Positions 19,175 to 28,046 of a DNA stretch of 64,000 nt are shown piece by piece. How positions within the stretch are numbered: the first letter of the stretch is position 1; the number at the start of each line of letters is the position of its first letter. Under the pieces are notes generated by a model. It ran no database searches. It saw only the letters and a program-made list of their open reading frames with translations, and was not told where the DNA came from. The position numbers and the translations under genes are program-made. Source of the stretch: Pontibacter arcticus. GTDB taxonomy: Bacteria > Bacteroidota > Bacteroidia > Cytophagales > Hymenobacteraceae. The stretch lies in contig NZ_QMDV01000003.1 of NCBI RefSeq assembly GCF_003284895.1, forward strand, positions 436,501 through 500,500, read 5' to 3'.

Positions 19175-19212
19175 AAGTTTAAAACCCGCTACTAAGGCGG
19201 GTTTTAAACTTT
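19175..19212. terminator. Bidirectional terminator between ald and the GNAT gene
   Basis: AAAGTTTAAAACCCGC and GCGGGTTTTAAACTTT form a 16-bp perfect inverted repeat around a 6- to 7-base loop. It serves convergent genes from both sides; the minus-strand GNAT stop codon lies inside the right arm. Confidence 0.85.
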
Positions 19213-19678
19213 ACGGGGCTTCGGGAACGCTTAGCTGCTTTTGCATACAAACGCTGTTTTCTACATTTTCATACTGTCCGTAATTGGGCATGCGTATGTA
19301 GCCGCTTTTAGTATAAAGCGCGATGGCTTCAGGTTGCGCCATGCCGGTTTCCAGTATCAACTTACTAAATTGTAGTTCAGTTGCCCAGCTTTCCAGTTCG
19401 GTTAGTATTTTGCCTGCTATGCCCTGGCCACGATAGCCCGGGCGAACAAACATTCTTTTAACTTCGCCAACGCCGGATTCGTGCATTTTTACAGCACCAC
19501 AGCCCACTGCCACATCATCTAAATAAGCAACTACCGTATTTTTTATCGTATCCAGTTTATTATACTGTGCATAAAAAGAGTAGTCCTCGCCATCCCTTAC
19601 CTTCAGGTCTTGGTCAAGCGAAACAACTAACTCCTTAAAGTCAGGATCAGAAGCGTCGGTTCTTTTAATTTTCAGCAT
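19211..19678 (-). CDS. GNAT family N-acetyltransferase
   Basis: A 155-residue single-domain acetyltransferase. The acetyl-CoA pyrophosphate-binding motif A is seen as MFVRPGYRGQGIAGKIL, preceded by the strand GEVKRMF and followed by the motif B region ALYTKSGYIRMPNYG. The substrate cannot be inferred. It is 24 bases downstream of the flavin reductase gene on the same strand, so the two are probably co-transcribed. Confidence 0.88.
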   Translation of the reverse strand: MLKIKRTDASDPDFKELVVSLDQDLKVRDGEDYSFYAQYNKLDTIKNTVVAYLDDVAVGCGAVKMHESGVGEVKRMFVRPGYRGQGIAGKILTELESWATELQFSKLILETGMAQPEAIALYTKSGYIRMPNYGQYENVENSVCMQKQLSVPEAP

Positions 19679-19702
19679 GGGTAAGGTTGATATAAGTATG
19701 AT

Positions 19703-20602
19703 TTATACTTCGGCAGCGAGCAATAACACCTTCCAGGCAGCGAGTACCTGATTTTCTTCCAGCAACTTCTTCCCTAACTCTTCAAGCTCTTTTCTTAAAG
19801 CTTCAGGGTCATTATTATACTTGGCTAGGAGCTGGGCTACCTGTGGGTCTGTTTTGTAAGCATTAACTTCATCCGGGGCAGGTATAACTTCAGTGTTGCC
19901 TAAGCGGCCCAGGTTGTTACCCGTCAGAATGGAGCTGTTCCGGATAAAAGCCGGCAGCTGGTCTACGCCGATGCCTTTGTTGCGTACGGGCTTCGGAAGT
20001 TCGAAAATAGCGTCTCCGTTGGCTCTCAGGTAATAATCGCCGCCCATTCTGGCCACGGCATCCAGCTTAAAAGGATCAATTTTACCGGCGGCATCCAGTA
20101 TACTTTCCTGCACATGTATAAGTAAAACTTCACATATTATAAGATTTCCGGCGCCACCTTCGTTACCTAAACTGATAACCTCGTTTACCTTGCATTCGAA
20201 CGCCACAGGAGCTTCCAGTACGCGCGGAGCTTTTACCAGTTCTGATTTTTGTGGGGTAAGGCCGGATTTTACGAACTCATTTACGCCAAAATCGTATTCG
20301 GTGCTGGCCAAAGACATTTGTTCTACTATAACATGGTTGGCAATGTTGATAACCACTTCGTTCGTCTGGAGCACGTTTTCCAGGGTATGCTTGGTGGTGT
20401 TATCGCGCACGCGTCGGGCAGGCGAGAAAACAAGTATAGGCGGGTTGGCACTGAATACATTAAAAAAGCTGAACGGGCTGAGGTTAACGTTGCCGTCAGT
20501 ATCTGTAGTGCTGGCAAATGCAATAGGCCTGGGCGCAATGGCACCAAGCAGGAGCGCATGTACATCGGCTGTGCTGGCTTCTTTCGGGTTAATTGTTTTC
20601 AT
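19703..20602 (-). CDS. Flavin reductase family protein (FMN-binding)
   Basis: A 299-residue protein whose first ~200 residues are a flavin reductase-like FMN-binding split barrel. The family signature is clear: GAIAPRPIAFASTTDTDGN, then LSPFSFFNVFSANPPI and VFSPARR. The C-terminal ~90 residues are helical and charged (DPEALRKELEELGKKLLEE) and may be a dimerisation or partner-binding extension. These enzymes reduce free FMN or act as flavoprotein oxidoreductases; the physiological partner is unknown. Confidence 0.88.
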   Translation of the reverse strand: MKTINPKEASTADVHALLLGAIAPRPIAFASTTDTDGNVNLSPFSFFNVFSANPPILVFSPARRVRDNTTKHTLENVLQTNEVVINIANHVIVEQMSLASTEYDFGVNEFVKSGLTPQKSELVKAPRVLEAPVAFECKVNEVISLGNEGGAGNLIICEVLLIHVQESILDAAGKIDPFKLDAVARMGGDYYLRANGDAIFELPKPVRNKGIGVDQLPAFIRNSSILTGNNLGRLGNTEVIPAPDEVNAYKTDPQVAQLLAKYNNDPEALRKELEELGKKLLEENQVLAAWKVLLLAAEV

Positions 20603-21018
20603 GGTGATCAGGATACAGCGCCTTTAAAGTACAGGCATCAGGTAAATTAAAAAAATAGTTAAACGAATCGTAAACAAAAAGCGCACAAGTATAGTAAAGG
20701 TCAAATATTGTGACTGGCTGTTACTTCTTAAAATCCGGATGTAACAGCAGCCATATGTGCACCGGCTGCAAAACTACAAAACCGGCAGGCAATTACACAT
20801 AACTTACCAGGTAAACAAACAGGCTATCTTAAATCAACTTTCTTATGATCTGCGATTACTGCTGATAAGTATAACATATAGTATAAAGCTGTGAATACGG
20901 CATATTTTGGTAAACAATTAAAGTATAAAATACAGGATCCATTCAGCAAATTCCTGTATAGCAAGCACCTCTTCAAAATTCAAGATTAATTTAACCCTTA
21001 GGCCCCACGGTGGTAAAA
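20603..21018. other. 416-base intergenic region upstream of the polysaccharide locus
   Basis: This gap separates the minus-strand flavin reductase from the first export gene and must hold the promoter of the polysaccharide locus. I see no open frame of note and no perfect TAnnTTTG box. It contains an inverted repeat (GCTGTTAC at 20717-20724 with GTAACAGC at 20741-20748) and several AAGTATA motifs. A long leader with hairpins would fit antitermination control of a long locus, but this is speculation. Confidence 0.45.
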
Positions 21019-21786
21019 ATGAGACAATCCTTCTTATTCCTTCTTATTCTACTTGTATCTGCTTCGTGCAGCAACAGAAACCTTGCTTATTTCAGTGATC
21101 TTCGCCAGCAAGGCGAGTACAAAGAGCAAATCACAAACGAGAATGAACCCAAAATACAACCCGACGACCTGCTGAGCATCTCTATCAGCAGCCTTAGCCC
21201 TGAAGCAACTGCTGTATTTAACAGAGGCGTACAAACCCAGATAAGCAGTTCGAATGCAAGCAGCCATCGTAACATTGATGACGGTTATCTGGTAGACAAA
21301 GAAGGTTTTATAGATTTTCCGGTAATCGGGAAAATGAAGATGGCCGGACTTACAAAGGCGCAGGCCAGAGATAAGATCGTAAAAGAACTGCAGCAGTACC
21401 TGAAACGCCCAACAGCTAACATCCGCTTCCTGAATTTCAGGGTAACGGTAGTAGGAGAAGTAGGACGCCCGTCTACGTTCACTATTCCTTCTGAGAAAAT
21501 TAACGTATTAGAAGCGTTGGGCATGGCCGGCGACATGACTGCTTATGGTAAGCGCGATAACGTACTTATAATACGGGAAGAAGGTGGTGTTCGTAAAATG
21601 GCCCGCCTGAACCTGAACTCGAAAGAGACCTTTAACTCACCCTACTTTTACCTGCAGCAAAACGATGTGATCTATGTGCAGCCAAACTCAACAAAAGCAA
21701 CGCAGGCAACAACAGATTTGCGCTTTGCCACGCTTTTTATCGGACTTACATCAACTGTAGCACTCATTATTTCAAGATTATATTAA
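21019..21786 (+). CDS. Polysaccharide export lipoprotein (Wza/OPX-like)
   Basis: Outer-membrane polysaccharide export protein. The ATG at 21019 is preferred to an in-frame GTG at 21010 because it starts the signal peptide, giving about 255 residues. A lipobox (SASC) is followed by the poly-export domain, with IQPDDLLSISISSLSPEA and VDKEGFIDFPVIGKMKMAGLTKAQA. An SLBB-like strand region (VTVVGEVGRPSTFTIP, INVLEALGMAGD) comes next. A C-terminal hydrophobic helix (LFIGLTSTVALIISRLY) follows, as in OPX proteins that insert in the membrane. It lies 15 bases before the wzc-like gene, forming the export pair. Confidence 0.92.
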   Translation: MRQSFLFLLILLVSASCSNRNLAYFSDLRQQGEYKEQITNENEPKIQPDDLLSISISSLSPEATAVFNRGVQTQISSSNASSHRNIDDGYLVDKEGFIDFPVIGKMKMAGLTKAQARDKIVKELQQYLKRPTANIRFLNFRVTVVGEVGRPSTFTIPSEKINVLEALGMAGDMTAYGKRDNVLIIREEGGVRKMARLNLNSKETFNSPYFYLQQNDVIYVQPNSTKATQATTDLRFATLFIGLTSTVALIISRLY

Positions 21787-21801
21787 TAAGTAACCCTTTA
21801 T

Positions 21802-24141
21802 ATGGTTGATAAAACAATGCTTCTGGTAGAATCAGAAGAAACAAATTTTAAAACGACGCTCCTTAAATACCTCCGGAACTGGTATTGGTTTGTGATAACC
21901 ACCGTTCTGTGCTTGATAGGCGCATACCTATACCTGCAGTATACCACGCCGGAATATATGGTTAGCAGCACTATCCTGATCAAGGACAACAACAGCGAAA
22001 GAAGCAGCTCGAAAGATGTTGACCTGAGCGCTACCGAACTCATCAAGTACGACAAGAACATCGAAAATGAGCTGGCCGTACTAAAATCAAGAGGGCTGAT
22101 GCAGCTTGTGCTGGATGACTTAGCCTTGAATACCAGTTATTATGTGGAAGGACAGTACATCAACGAAGAGATCTACGGAGACCAGTTACCTGTTCGCGTA
22201 ATTGTAAACAAGCTGTTGCCTTCCGCTTACGGGCAGGAGATATCGCTGTACATCAACAATAGCAACAGCTTTAGCCTCGAAGACGAGTTTGGTGTAAAGA
22301 CCTACAACTTCGGTAAAAGCATTACCACACCGTACGGTACCTTTACAGTAGTAGCGGCTCCGAAAGGCTATGCCAACAACTTCGAGAAAATAATCGTGAA
22401 GTTCGTGGACACCGAAAAAATGGCGAGCTGGTATGCCAGCAAACTGCAGGTAGCTGTGATGAACAAAAACTCAAGCGTTATCATGCTGTCTATTACGGAC
22501 CCGGTGCAGCAAAAAGGGATCGATGTAATCAACAAACTGATCGAGTTTTATAACAAAGAAGCTATTGCCGATAAAAAAGCAACGGCAGCCAACAGCCTTC
22601 AGTTTCTGGATGGCCGCTTAAAATACCTGATCAGGGAACTGACGGATGTGGAAGGCAATGTGGAGCGTTATAAAATGCAGTACGATGTAACCGATGTAAA
22701 CTCAGAAGCGCAGTTATACTTAGAGAAATCAACGGATTACAACAGGCAGTTGTCTGAGTGGAACGCCCAGTTATCGGTGTTGCAGACCATTGAAACCTAC
22801 CTGACCAAAGACCGCAATAACACCAAACTGGTGCCCAGCTCACTCAATATCCAGGATGCAACGCTTCAGGATCTGATCAAGAAGTACAACGAGCTGCACA
22901 TGGAGCGCGAAACACTTCTGCGAACGATGCAGGCCAATCACCCGCTTGTTCAGAACATAAACGACCAGTTAGGTAACCTGCACAGCAACATCCTGGAAAA
23001 CCTTCGCAACATTAAAAAAGGCTTACAGATTAACCGCGATAACCTCCAGAACAACTATGCACAGGTACAGTCTAAAAAGCAACTGGTGCCATCCATAGAG
23101 CGCGAGTTACTTGAGATTAACCGACAGCAGGGCACTAAAGAAGGCCTGTATTTATACTTGCTTCAGAAACGCGAAGAATCGGCTTTATCGCTGGCGGCAA
23201 ACGTAAACAGTACCCGCTTACTGGATAAGGCTATGGCCTCGCCGAACCCGGTTACGCCACGCAAACCGCTTATTTACCTGCTTGCTTTTCTGGCAGGTAT
23301 GATTCTGCCAGCCGCAGTGGTTAACATAAAAGGCATGCTGAATGATAAAGTACAGCACAAGGCCGATATTAATGCACTTACTAAAACGCCTATACTTGGG
23401 GAGCTATCGCATAACCATACCGGCGAAGCTTTTGTGGTAACCAGCAATAACCGAAGCCCGGTGGCAGAGTTGTTCAGGCTGGTGCGTGCCAACCTGCAGT
23501 TTGCAGCCGTAGGCAACGAGAACAAAGTAATGCTGGTAACATCCAGTATGAGCGGCGAGGGTAAAACCTTTTTCAGCTTGAACATTGCTGCCAGCTTGGT
23601 GCTTACCGGTAAAAAAGTAGTGGTGCTCGAGTTTGACCTTAGGCGGCCAGGCCTGTTGAAGAGCGTTGGCTTAACCAGCAATTATGGTATCAGCAACTAC
23701 CTGATCTCGGAAAATCCTTCGATTGATGATGCACTTATCGCGTTGGATAACATGCCGGGACTTTACCTGGTGGGAGCAGGCCCGATTCCGCCAAACCCGT
23801 CGGAGATGATGATCCACCACCGCGTGGAAACGCTGATAAACGAACTGAAGACCATGTTTGATTATGTAGTGATCGATACGGCCCCGATCGGGCAGGTAGC
23901 CGATGCACTGGCGCTAGCTCCTTACATCGATTCCAGTATCTATATCGTCAGGTATAATTATACTTCGAAAGACCAGATTCAGATCATCGACGATATCTAC
24001 AGAAACAAAAAACTGAAACACCCGATGCTTGTGCTCAACGATGCTAAAAAGCAGAATGGCTACGGATACGGCTATGGCTACGGCTACAGCGAAGAACCGG
24101 AAACCTGGAGCACAAAACTAAGAAAGAAAGCGAAAGTATAA
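21802..24141 (+). CDS. Wzc-like polysaccharide co-polymerase / tyrosine autokinase
   Basis: A 779-residue inner-membrane protein controlling polymer length and export. It has an N-terminal Wzz domain with TM1 near residues 30-50, a long periplasmic coiled-coil region (about 260-480) and TM2 near 495-515. A cytoplasmic BY-kinase domain follows: Walker A SGEGKT at 584-589, Walker A' VLEFDLRRPG near 610, Walker B YVVIDTAPIG near 690. The C-terminus has the expected tyrosine cluster, unusually regular here as repeated Gly-Tyr (Tyr 754, 756, 758, 760, 762). Phosphorylation of this tail is known to regulate assembly with the OPX protein. Confidence 0.93.
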   Translation: MVDKTMLLVESEETNFKTTLLKYLRNWYWFVITTVLCLIGAYLYLQYTTPEYMVSSTILIKDNNSERSSSKDVDLSATELIKYDKNIENELAVLKSRGLMQLVLDDLALNTSYYVEGQYINEEIYGDQLPVRVIVNKLLPSAYGQEISLYINNSNSFSLEDEFGVKTYNFGKSITTPYGTFTVVAAPKGYANNFEKIIVKFVDTEKMASWYASKLQVAVMNKNSSVIMLSITDPVQQKGIDVINKLIEFYNKEAIADKKATAANSLQFLDGRLKYLIRELTDVEGNVERYKMQYDVTDVNSEAQLYLEKSTDYNRQLSEWNAQLSVLQTIETYLTKDRNNTKLVPSSLNIQDATLQDLIKKYNELHMERETLLRTMQANHPLVQNINDQLGNLHSNILENLRNIKKGLQINRDNLQNNYAQVQSKKQLVPSIERELLEINRQQGTKEGLYLYLLQKREESALSLAANVNSTRLLDKAMASPNPVTPRKPLIYLLAFLAGMILPAAVVNIKGMLNDKVQHKADINALTKTPILGELSHNHTGEAFVVTSNNRSPVAELFRLVRANLQFAAVGNENKVMLVTSSMSGEGKTFFSLNIAASLVLTGKKVVVLEFDLRRPGLLKSVGLTSNYGISNYLISENPSIDDALIALDNMPGLYLVGAGPIPPNPSEMMIHHRVETLINELKTMFDYVVIDTAPIGQVADALALAPYIDSSIYIVRYNYTSKDQIQIIDDIYRNKKLKHPMLVLNDAKKQNGYGYGYGYGYSEEPETWSTKLRKKAKV
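24058..24090 (+). repeat. Hexanucleotide-type repeat coding the Gly-Tyr tail of the Wzc-like kinase
   Basis: Four consecutive Tyr-Gly dipeptides are coded by near-identical 6-base units (TACGGA, TACGGC, TATGGC, TACGGC), followed by TACAGC. The array is inside the tyrosine cluster that is the phosphorylation target in BY-kinases. Confidence 0.7.
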
Positions 24142-24276
24142 GCTCGCTTTCTATAACTTATACTTTGCAGGATCATGTACCGACAGTTGCCCTGCTGCGT
24201 GCATGATTCTGTTCAGGTATCTCTGGTTGGAGATACTGCCCAAGCTTAACTTTTACGCCCTTTTTCTAATTCCCTG

Positions 24277-25737
24277 ATGGAAGTCCCTCATCTCAAAACA
24301 AAAATTATCAGTGGTATTTTCTGGAATATAACCCAGCTTGCGGTAAACAAAATGTTTGCCTTTATCATAAAGCTTGTACTGGCCAGATTGCTTTTTCCTG
24401 AAGAATTTGGTCTGGTGGGAATGGCAGTTGTATTTACCACTTTTATTCAGGTTTTCAATGATCTGGGTCTGGGTGGAGCACTGGTACAACGCAAAGACGA
24501 AGACCTGAGAGAAGCGCATTACCATACTGCTTTCTGGACCGGCATTGCCTGGTCGGTCGTTATTTATCTGATTATTACTTTTATTGTAGCACCGCTTGCT
24601 GCCATGTTCTACGGAGAGCCGTTGCTGCGCAGCGTGATACCTGTATTAAGTATAGGCGTACTGGCCAGTCCTATTAACCTGGTGCACAGAGCGCAGCTAA
24701 CAAAGCAGATGAATTTCAAGAAGCTTGCTTTTATTAACAATGCCCCTGTTATTTTTTCCGGAGTGGTTTCCATTACGCTGGCTTTTATGGGCTTTGGTGT
24801 ATGGTCTCTGGTATTTAACTCAGTGGCTGCCTTTGTGGTAGCTATGCCGCTTTATTTTATGGCTACCCACTGGATGCCTAAATTTATCTGGGAGAAAGAA
24901 GCCTTTAATGACATCTTTGGTTTTGGTATGTTTACTACCGGTAGCAGTGTAGTGAATGTGGTAGTAGCTAATATTGATTATTTGTTGATCGGTAAGTTAT
25001 TGAGCGCTGCCGCACTAGGTAAGTATACGCTCGCTTTTGTGCTGACAGATACCTTCCGGAATAAAATGACTACCATGATAAACCGCGTGATGTACCCGGT
25101 TTACGGCAAAAAGCAAGGCAACCCAAAAGCGCTGCGGAACTTCTATTTTAAAGTTGTAAAGTATAATAGTATCTGTATTTACCCGGTCATGCTGTTCCTT
25201 ATCATACTTGGGGAGCCTTTTGTCATTAATGTTTTCGGGGAGAAGTGGATAGAAGCAGTTGGCCCGTTAAAGATTCTGGCCTTTTCTGTGATGATCCATA
25301 TACTTGTTAACAGCCACGCCATCCTTATCAGAGGGCTCGGTAAAGCCCGCCTCGAAATGCGGATCCAGTTTCTGAAAGCAGCTTTATACGTGCCTACCAT
25401 TGCAGCTGGTATTTATTTCTACGGAACAGAAGGAGCCGCCTGGGCTTACGTTTTCAACAAGGTGCTGGAAGTTATAATTGCCCAGTATTACCTTAAAAAG
25501 CTGGTCGATATTACACCGCTAGACCTTTTCATGACCATGCGCCCGCCTTTACTGGCAAGCATTGTTACGTTTGCGATCACGTATATGCTCTATGTCCTGG
25601 GGCTGCATTATATCTTATGCACCCTTGTACTCGGTATCACTTTCGGGGCTATCATCTGGCTATCCATGAAAGCGGAGTTGCTGGAGAATATTACCAGTAT
25701 TAAGAACATGCGCAAAAAAGTAAGCCCGGTGGCCTAA
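24277..25737 (+). CDS. Wzx-like flippase (MOP superfamily polysaccharide transporter)
   Basis: A 486-residue integral membrane protein with about 14 hydrophobic segments. It belongs to the MOP/MATE-like oligosaccharide flippases (Polysacc_synt type), with features such as LVLARLLFPEEFGLVGMAVVF near residue 30 and LGLGGALVQRKDED. It should move undecaprenyl-linked repeat units across the inner membrane. It follows wzc by 135 bases and precedes the first glycosyltransferase by 48, on the same strand. Confidence 0.92.
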   Translation: MEVPHLKTKIISGIFWNITQLAVNKMFAFIIKLVLARLLFPEEFGLVGMAVVFTTFIQVFNDLGLGGALVQRKDEDLREAHYHTAFWTGIAWSVVIYLIITFIVAPLAAMFYGEPLLRSVIPVLSIGVLASPINLVHRAQLTKQMNFKKLAFINNAPVIFSGVVSITLAFMGFGVWSLVFNSVAAFVVAMPLYFMATHWMPKFIWEKEAFNDIFGFGMFTTGSSVVNVVVANIDYLLIGKLLSAAALGKYTLAFVLTDTFRNKMTTMINRVMYPVYGKKQGNPKALRNFYFKVVKYNSICIYPVMLFLIILGEPFVINVFGEKWIEAVGPLKILAFSVMIHILVNSHAILIRGLGKARLEMRIQFLKAALYVPTIAAGIYFYGTEGAAWAYVFNKVLEVIIAQYYLKKLVDITPLDLFMTMRPPLLASIVTFAITYMLYVLGLHYILCTLVLGITFGAIIWLSMKAELLENITSIKNMRKKVSPVA

Positions 25738-25785
25738 ATAAACTCATTAGCTGCAAAGTATAGCTTCGCTTAAAATTTTAAAAAC

Positions 25786-26769
25786 ATGACTTTAGTAACG
25801 GTTGTAATTCCCTGCCATAACTGCGAAAAATGGATTGCAAGAGCAGTTAACAGCGTCCTGGCCCAAACACATCAACAGTTTAATATTATACTTGTTGAAA
25901 ACAACTCCACGGATAGCACGCTGCAGGTTTTAAAGCAACTGGAGGAGGAACACCCCGGCGTTATCCGTGTGTACATCGAAACTAAAAAAGGCGCCTGTGC
26001 CGCCCGTAACTTAGGCATATCCAAAGCAACAGGCGAGTGGGTACAGTTACTGGATGCCGATGATGAGCTTTTGCCTCAGAAAATAGAAAAGCAACTGGCG
26101 CTTGCCCAAAGCCAGCAGGCCGATGTTGTGATCGGGAATTATGTCAGGTATAACCAGACTATAACCGGCGAAACCTACAAAGTAAAGATACTGGCTGATA
26201 AAGACCCCTGGGCTGGCCTCATCAAATCTAAATTAGGTATTACCAGCGCCAACCTCTGGCGTCGGGAAAGCTTGTTAAAAGTAAATGGTTTGGATGAAGC
26301 CAAGCCATCTTCGCAGGAGTATGATCTGATGTTCAGGTTGTTGCAGGCGGGTGCGGTGTTTACGGTAAGCGATGCGTTCGATACCATTATTTACAAACAG
26401 CCGGAATCGGTTTCGAAGACAAGCGATGCTGCCAAAACCACGCGTATACTTTTGGGCAGGTATAACCTCCGGATAGAAATACTAAAAGCGCTGCAGGAAA
26501 AAGGCCTTCTAAAGCATGCTTATAAACAAGAGCTGTACAAAGCATTATACGCCATTCTGATGTCGGTTAGCGAGGTTGATATGCCCTTGTTCAAAGAAAA
26601 AATGCGTGAGTTTAACTTTAAAGAGCTTGGCCTTAAAAACAGATTACGTATTTACCAGCACTTTATCCAGTATAACCCGAAGCGGAAATATTCGCGTTCC
26701 AACTTGCTGCTTAACCTCACAGAATTCAACTTTTTTGCGCTCAAACACATCCATTTACTAAAATATTAA
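25786..26769 (+). CDS. Family 2 glycosyltransferase
   Basis: A 327-residue GT-A fold glycosyltransferase. The nucleotide-sugar domain covers about residues 1-215, with VTVVIPCHNCEKWIARAV, NNSTDST, the acceptor loop KGACAARNLGI and the metal-binding DADDE motif. The C-terminal ~110 residues are helical with no membrane segment. It probably adds one sugar to the lipid-linked repeat unit; donor and acceptor cannot be told from sequence. Confidence 0.9.
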   Translation: MTLVTVVIPCHNCEKWIARAVNSVLAQTHQQFNIILVENNSTDSTLQVLKQLEEEHPGVIRVYIETKKGACAARNLGISKATGEWVQLLDADDELLPQKIEKQLALAQSQQADVVIGNYVRYNQTITGETYKVKILADKDPWAGLIKSKLGITSANLWRRESLLKVNGLDEAKPSSQEYDLMFRLLQAGAVFTVSDAFDTIIYKQPESVSKTSDAAKTTRILLGRYNLRIEILKALQEKGLLKHAYKQELYKALYAILMSVSEVDMPLFKEKMREFNFKELGLKNRLRIYQHFIQYNPKRKYSRSNLLLNLTEFNFFALKHIHLLKY

Positions 26770-26836
26770 ACGTAAGGTCGGCTTTTCTCTCCTGAGTTTC
26801 GTATGCTGACTGTTACCTATATATTTTAAACTCTAT

Positions 26837-27742
26837 ATGAGTCTTGATACACCATTCGTTTCTGTTATAATTCCAACTTACCGCGACTGGGGCAGGTTGG
26901 CAGTTTGCCTGAAGGCGCTGGCCGACCAAACCTACCCGGCAGACGCTTTTGAAGTGATTGTGGTAAACAACGACCCGAAAAACCGCGTGCCTGATAATTA
27001 TACTTTGCAGCCTAATGTACAGGTACTGACAGAGGCTAAAACAGGTTCTTATGCAGCACGAAACCTGGGCTTAAGTATAGCCAAAGGCGAAGTGATCGGT
27101 TTCACGGATTCGGATTGTATTCCAGCCGTTAACTGGATCGAAGCAGCTGTTTCATACTTTAAAGCCAACCCGACTTTTGACAGGATAGGAGGAAAGGTAG
27201 AGTTATTTATAGCCGGCAAAAAACATACGCTGGCAGAAGCTTACGAAGTGGTATACGCTTTCCGGCAGGAAGATAATGTATCCAGGAGCACATCGGTTAC
27301 GGCCAATATGTTTACCAAACGCAAGGTATTTGATGCAGTGGGCCCGTTTAATGCGGATATGTTTTCGGGTGGCGACTTTGAATGGGGGATGCGTGCCGGT
27401 GCCAAAAATTACAGGATCGGGTTTAGTGCCGATGTTGTTGTGAAGCATCCTGCGCGCCGGGAACTGAAGCAGCTCATCAACAAGATCAAGCGTGTGGCGG
27501 AAGGAAAAGCAAACGAGGGTACCCGCAGCCAGCAACCTGTTAAACGTTTCCTGGAGTTTTTGTACGAAGCCCGCCCGCCGGTAAACGAACTAAAGCAGAT
27601 ATATGCGCGGGGTAGCGCGTTAAGCTTTGCTCAAAAGATGCAGGTATTTATACTTCGCTACCGGATACGGGTACAGCGCGCGTACGAAGAAATGAAAATC
27701 TATAATGGCGCAAAGCCTTTCAGAGATATTGTAACATCTTAA
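26837..27742 (+). CDS. Family 2 glycosyltransferase
   Basis: A 301-residue GT2 enzyme, with VSVIIPTYRDWGRLAVCL at the start, NNDPKN, TGSYAARNLGL and the metal site DSDC. The MFSGGDFEWGMRAG stretch corresponds to the conserved ED/GxDxE acceptor site. The C-terminal basic helix (KQLINKIKRVAEGK) may contact the membrane. Likely role: addition of one sugar to the repeat unit. The preceding gap is 67 bases; the following gap is 304 bases. Confidence 0.9.
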   Translation: MSLDTPFVSVIIPTYRDWGRLAVCLKALADQTYPADAFEVIVVNNDPKNRVPDNYTLQPNVQVLTEAKTGSYAARNLGLSIAKGEVIGFTDSDCIPAVNWIEAAVSYFKANPTFDRIGGKVELFIAGKKHTLAEAYEVVYAFRQEDNVSRSTSVTANMFTKRKVFDAVGPFNADMFSGGDFEWGMRAGAKNYRIGFSADVVVKHPARRELKQLINKIKRVAEGKANEGTRSQQPVKRFLEFLYEARPPVNELKQIYARGSALSFAQKMQVFILRYRIRVQRAYEEMKIYNGAKPFRDIVTS

Positions 27743-28046
27743 CATACCGTAAACGGGCAAATCTTGTGTGGAACTATACTTTGGCTCAATGAAAATATAG
27801 TTCTGCTAAAGTACAATATACGTGTGTTTAATATTATTTAATTTTAATCAGAATTACACTATTTAATTATCGTTAAGTGCCTTATTCAGCTTAATTTAAT
27901 AGGTTGTAACACAAAAGAGAGTATATGGCTTAATAGCCTTTGTTTTAACTTTTTAAGGGAAAGTTTATAATTCAAATTGGGCCTTAACCTGTTAAAATGC
28001 TGTACTGCTTAACTAAATGTTGTAAGTCTACTTAAACTTTAGCTTT
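27743..28046. other. 304-base AT-rich gap inside the polysaccharide locus
   Basis: No credible gene. The gap begins with an 8-bp inverted repeat (GAACTATA at 27771-27778, TATAGTTC at 27796-27803) around a TATACTT motif's tail, then becomes strongly AT-rich. It may hold an internal terminator and promoter, but no TAnnTTTG box with correct spacing was found. Confidence 0.4.

Noticed and set aside
21010-21018. GTG start three codons upstream for the Wza-like gene
   Set aside because: The ATG at 21019 gives a standard lipoprotein signal peptide.
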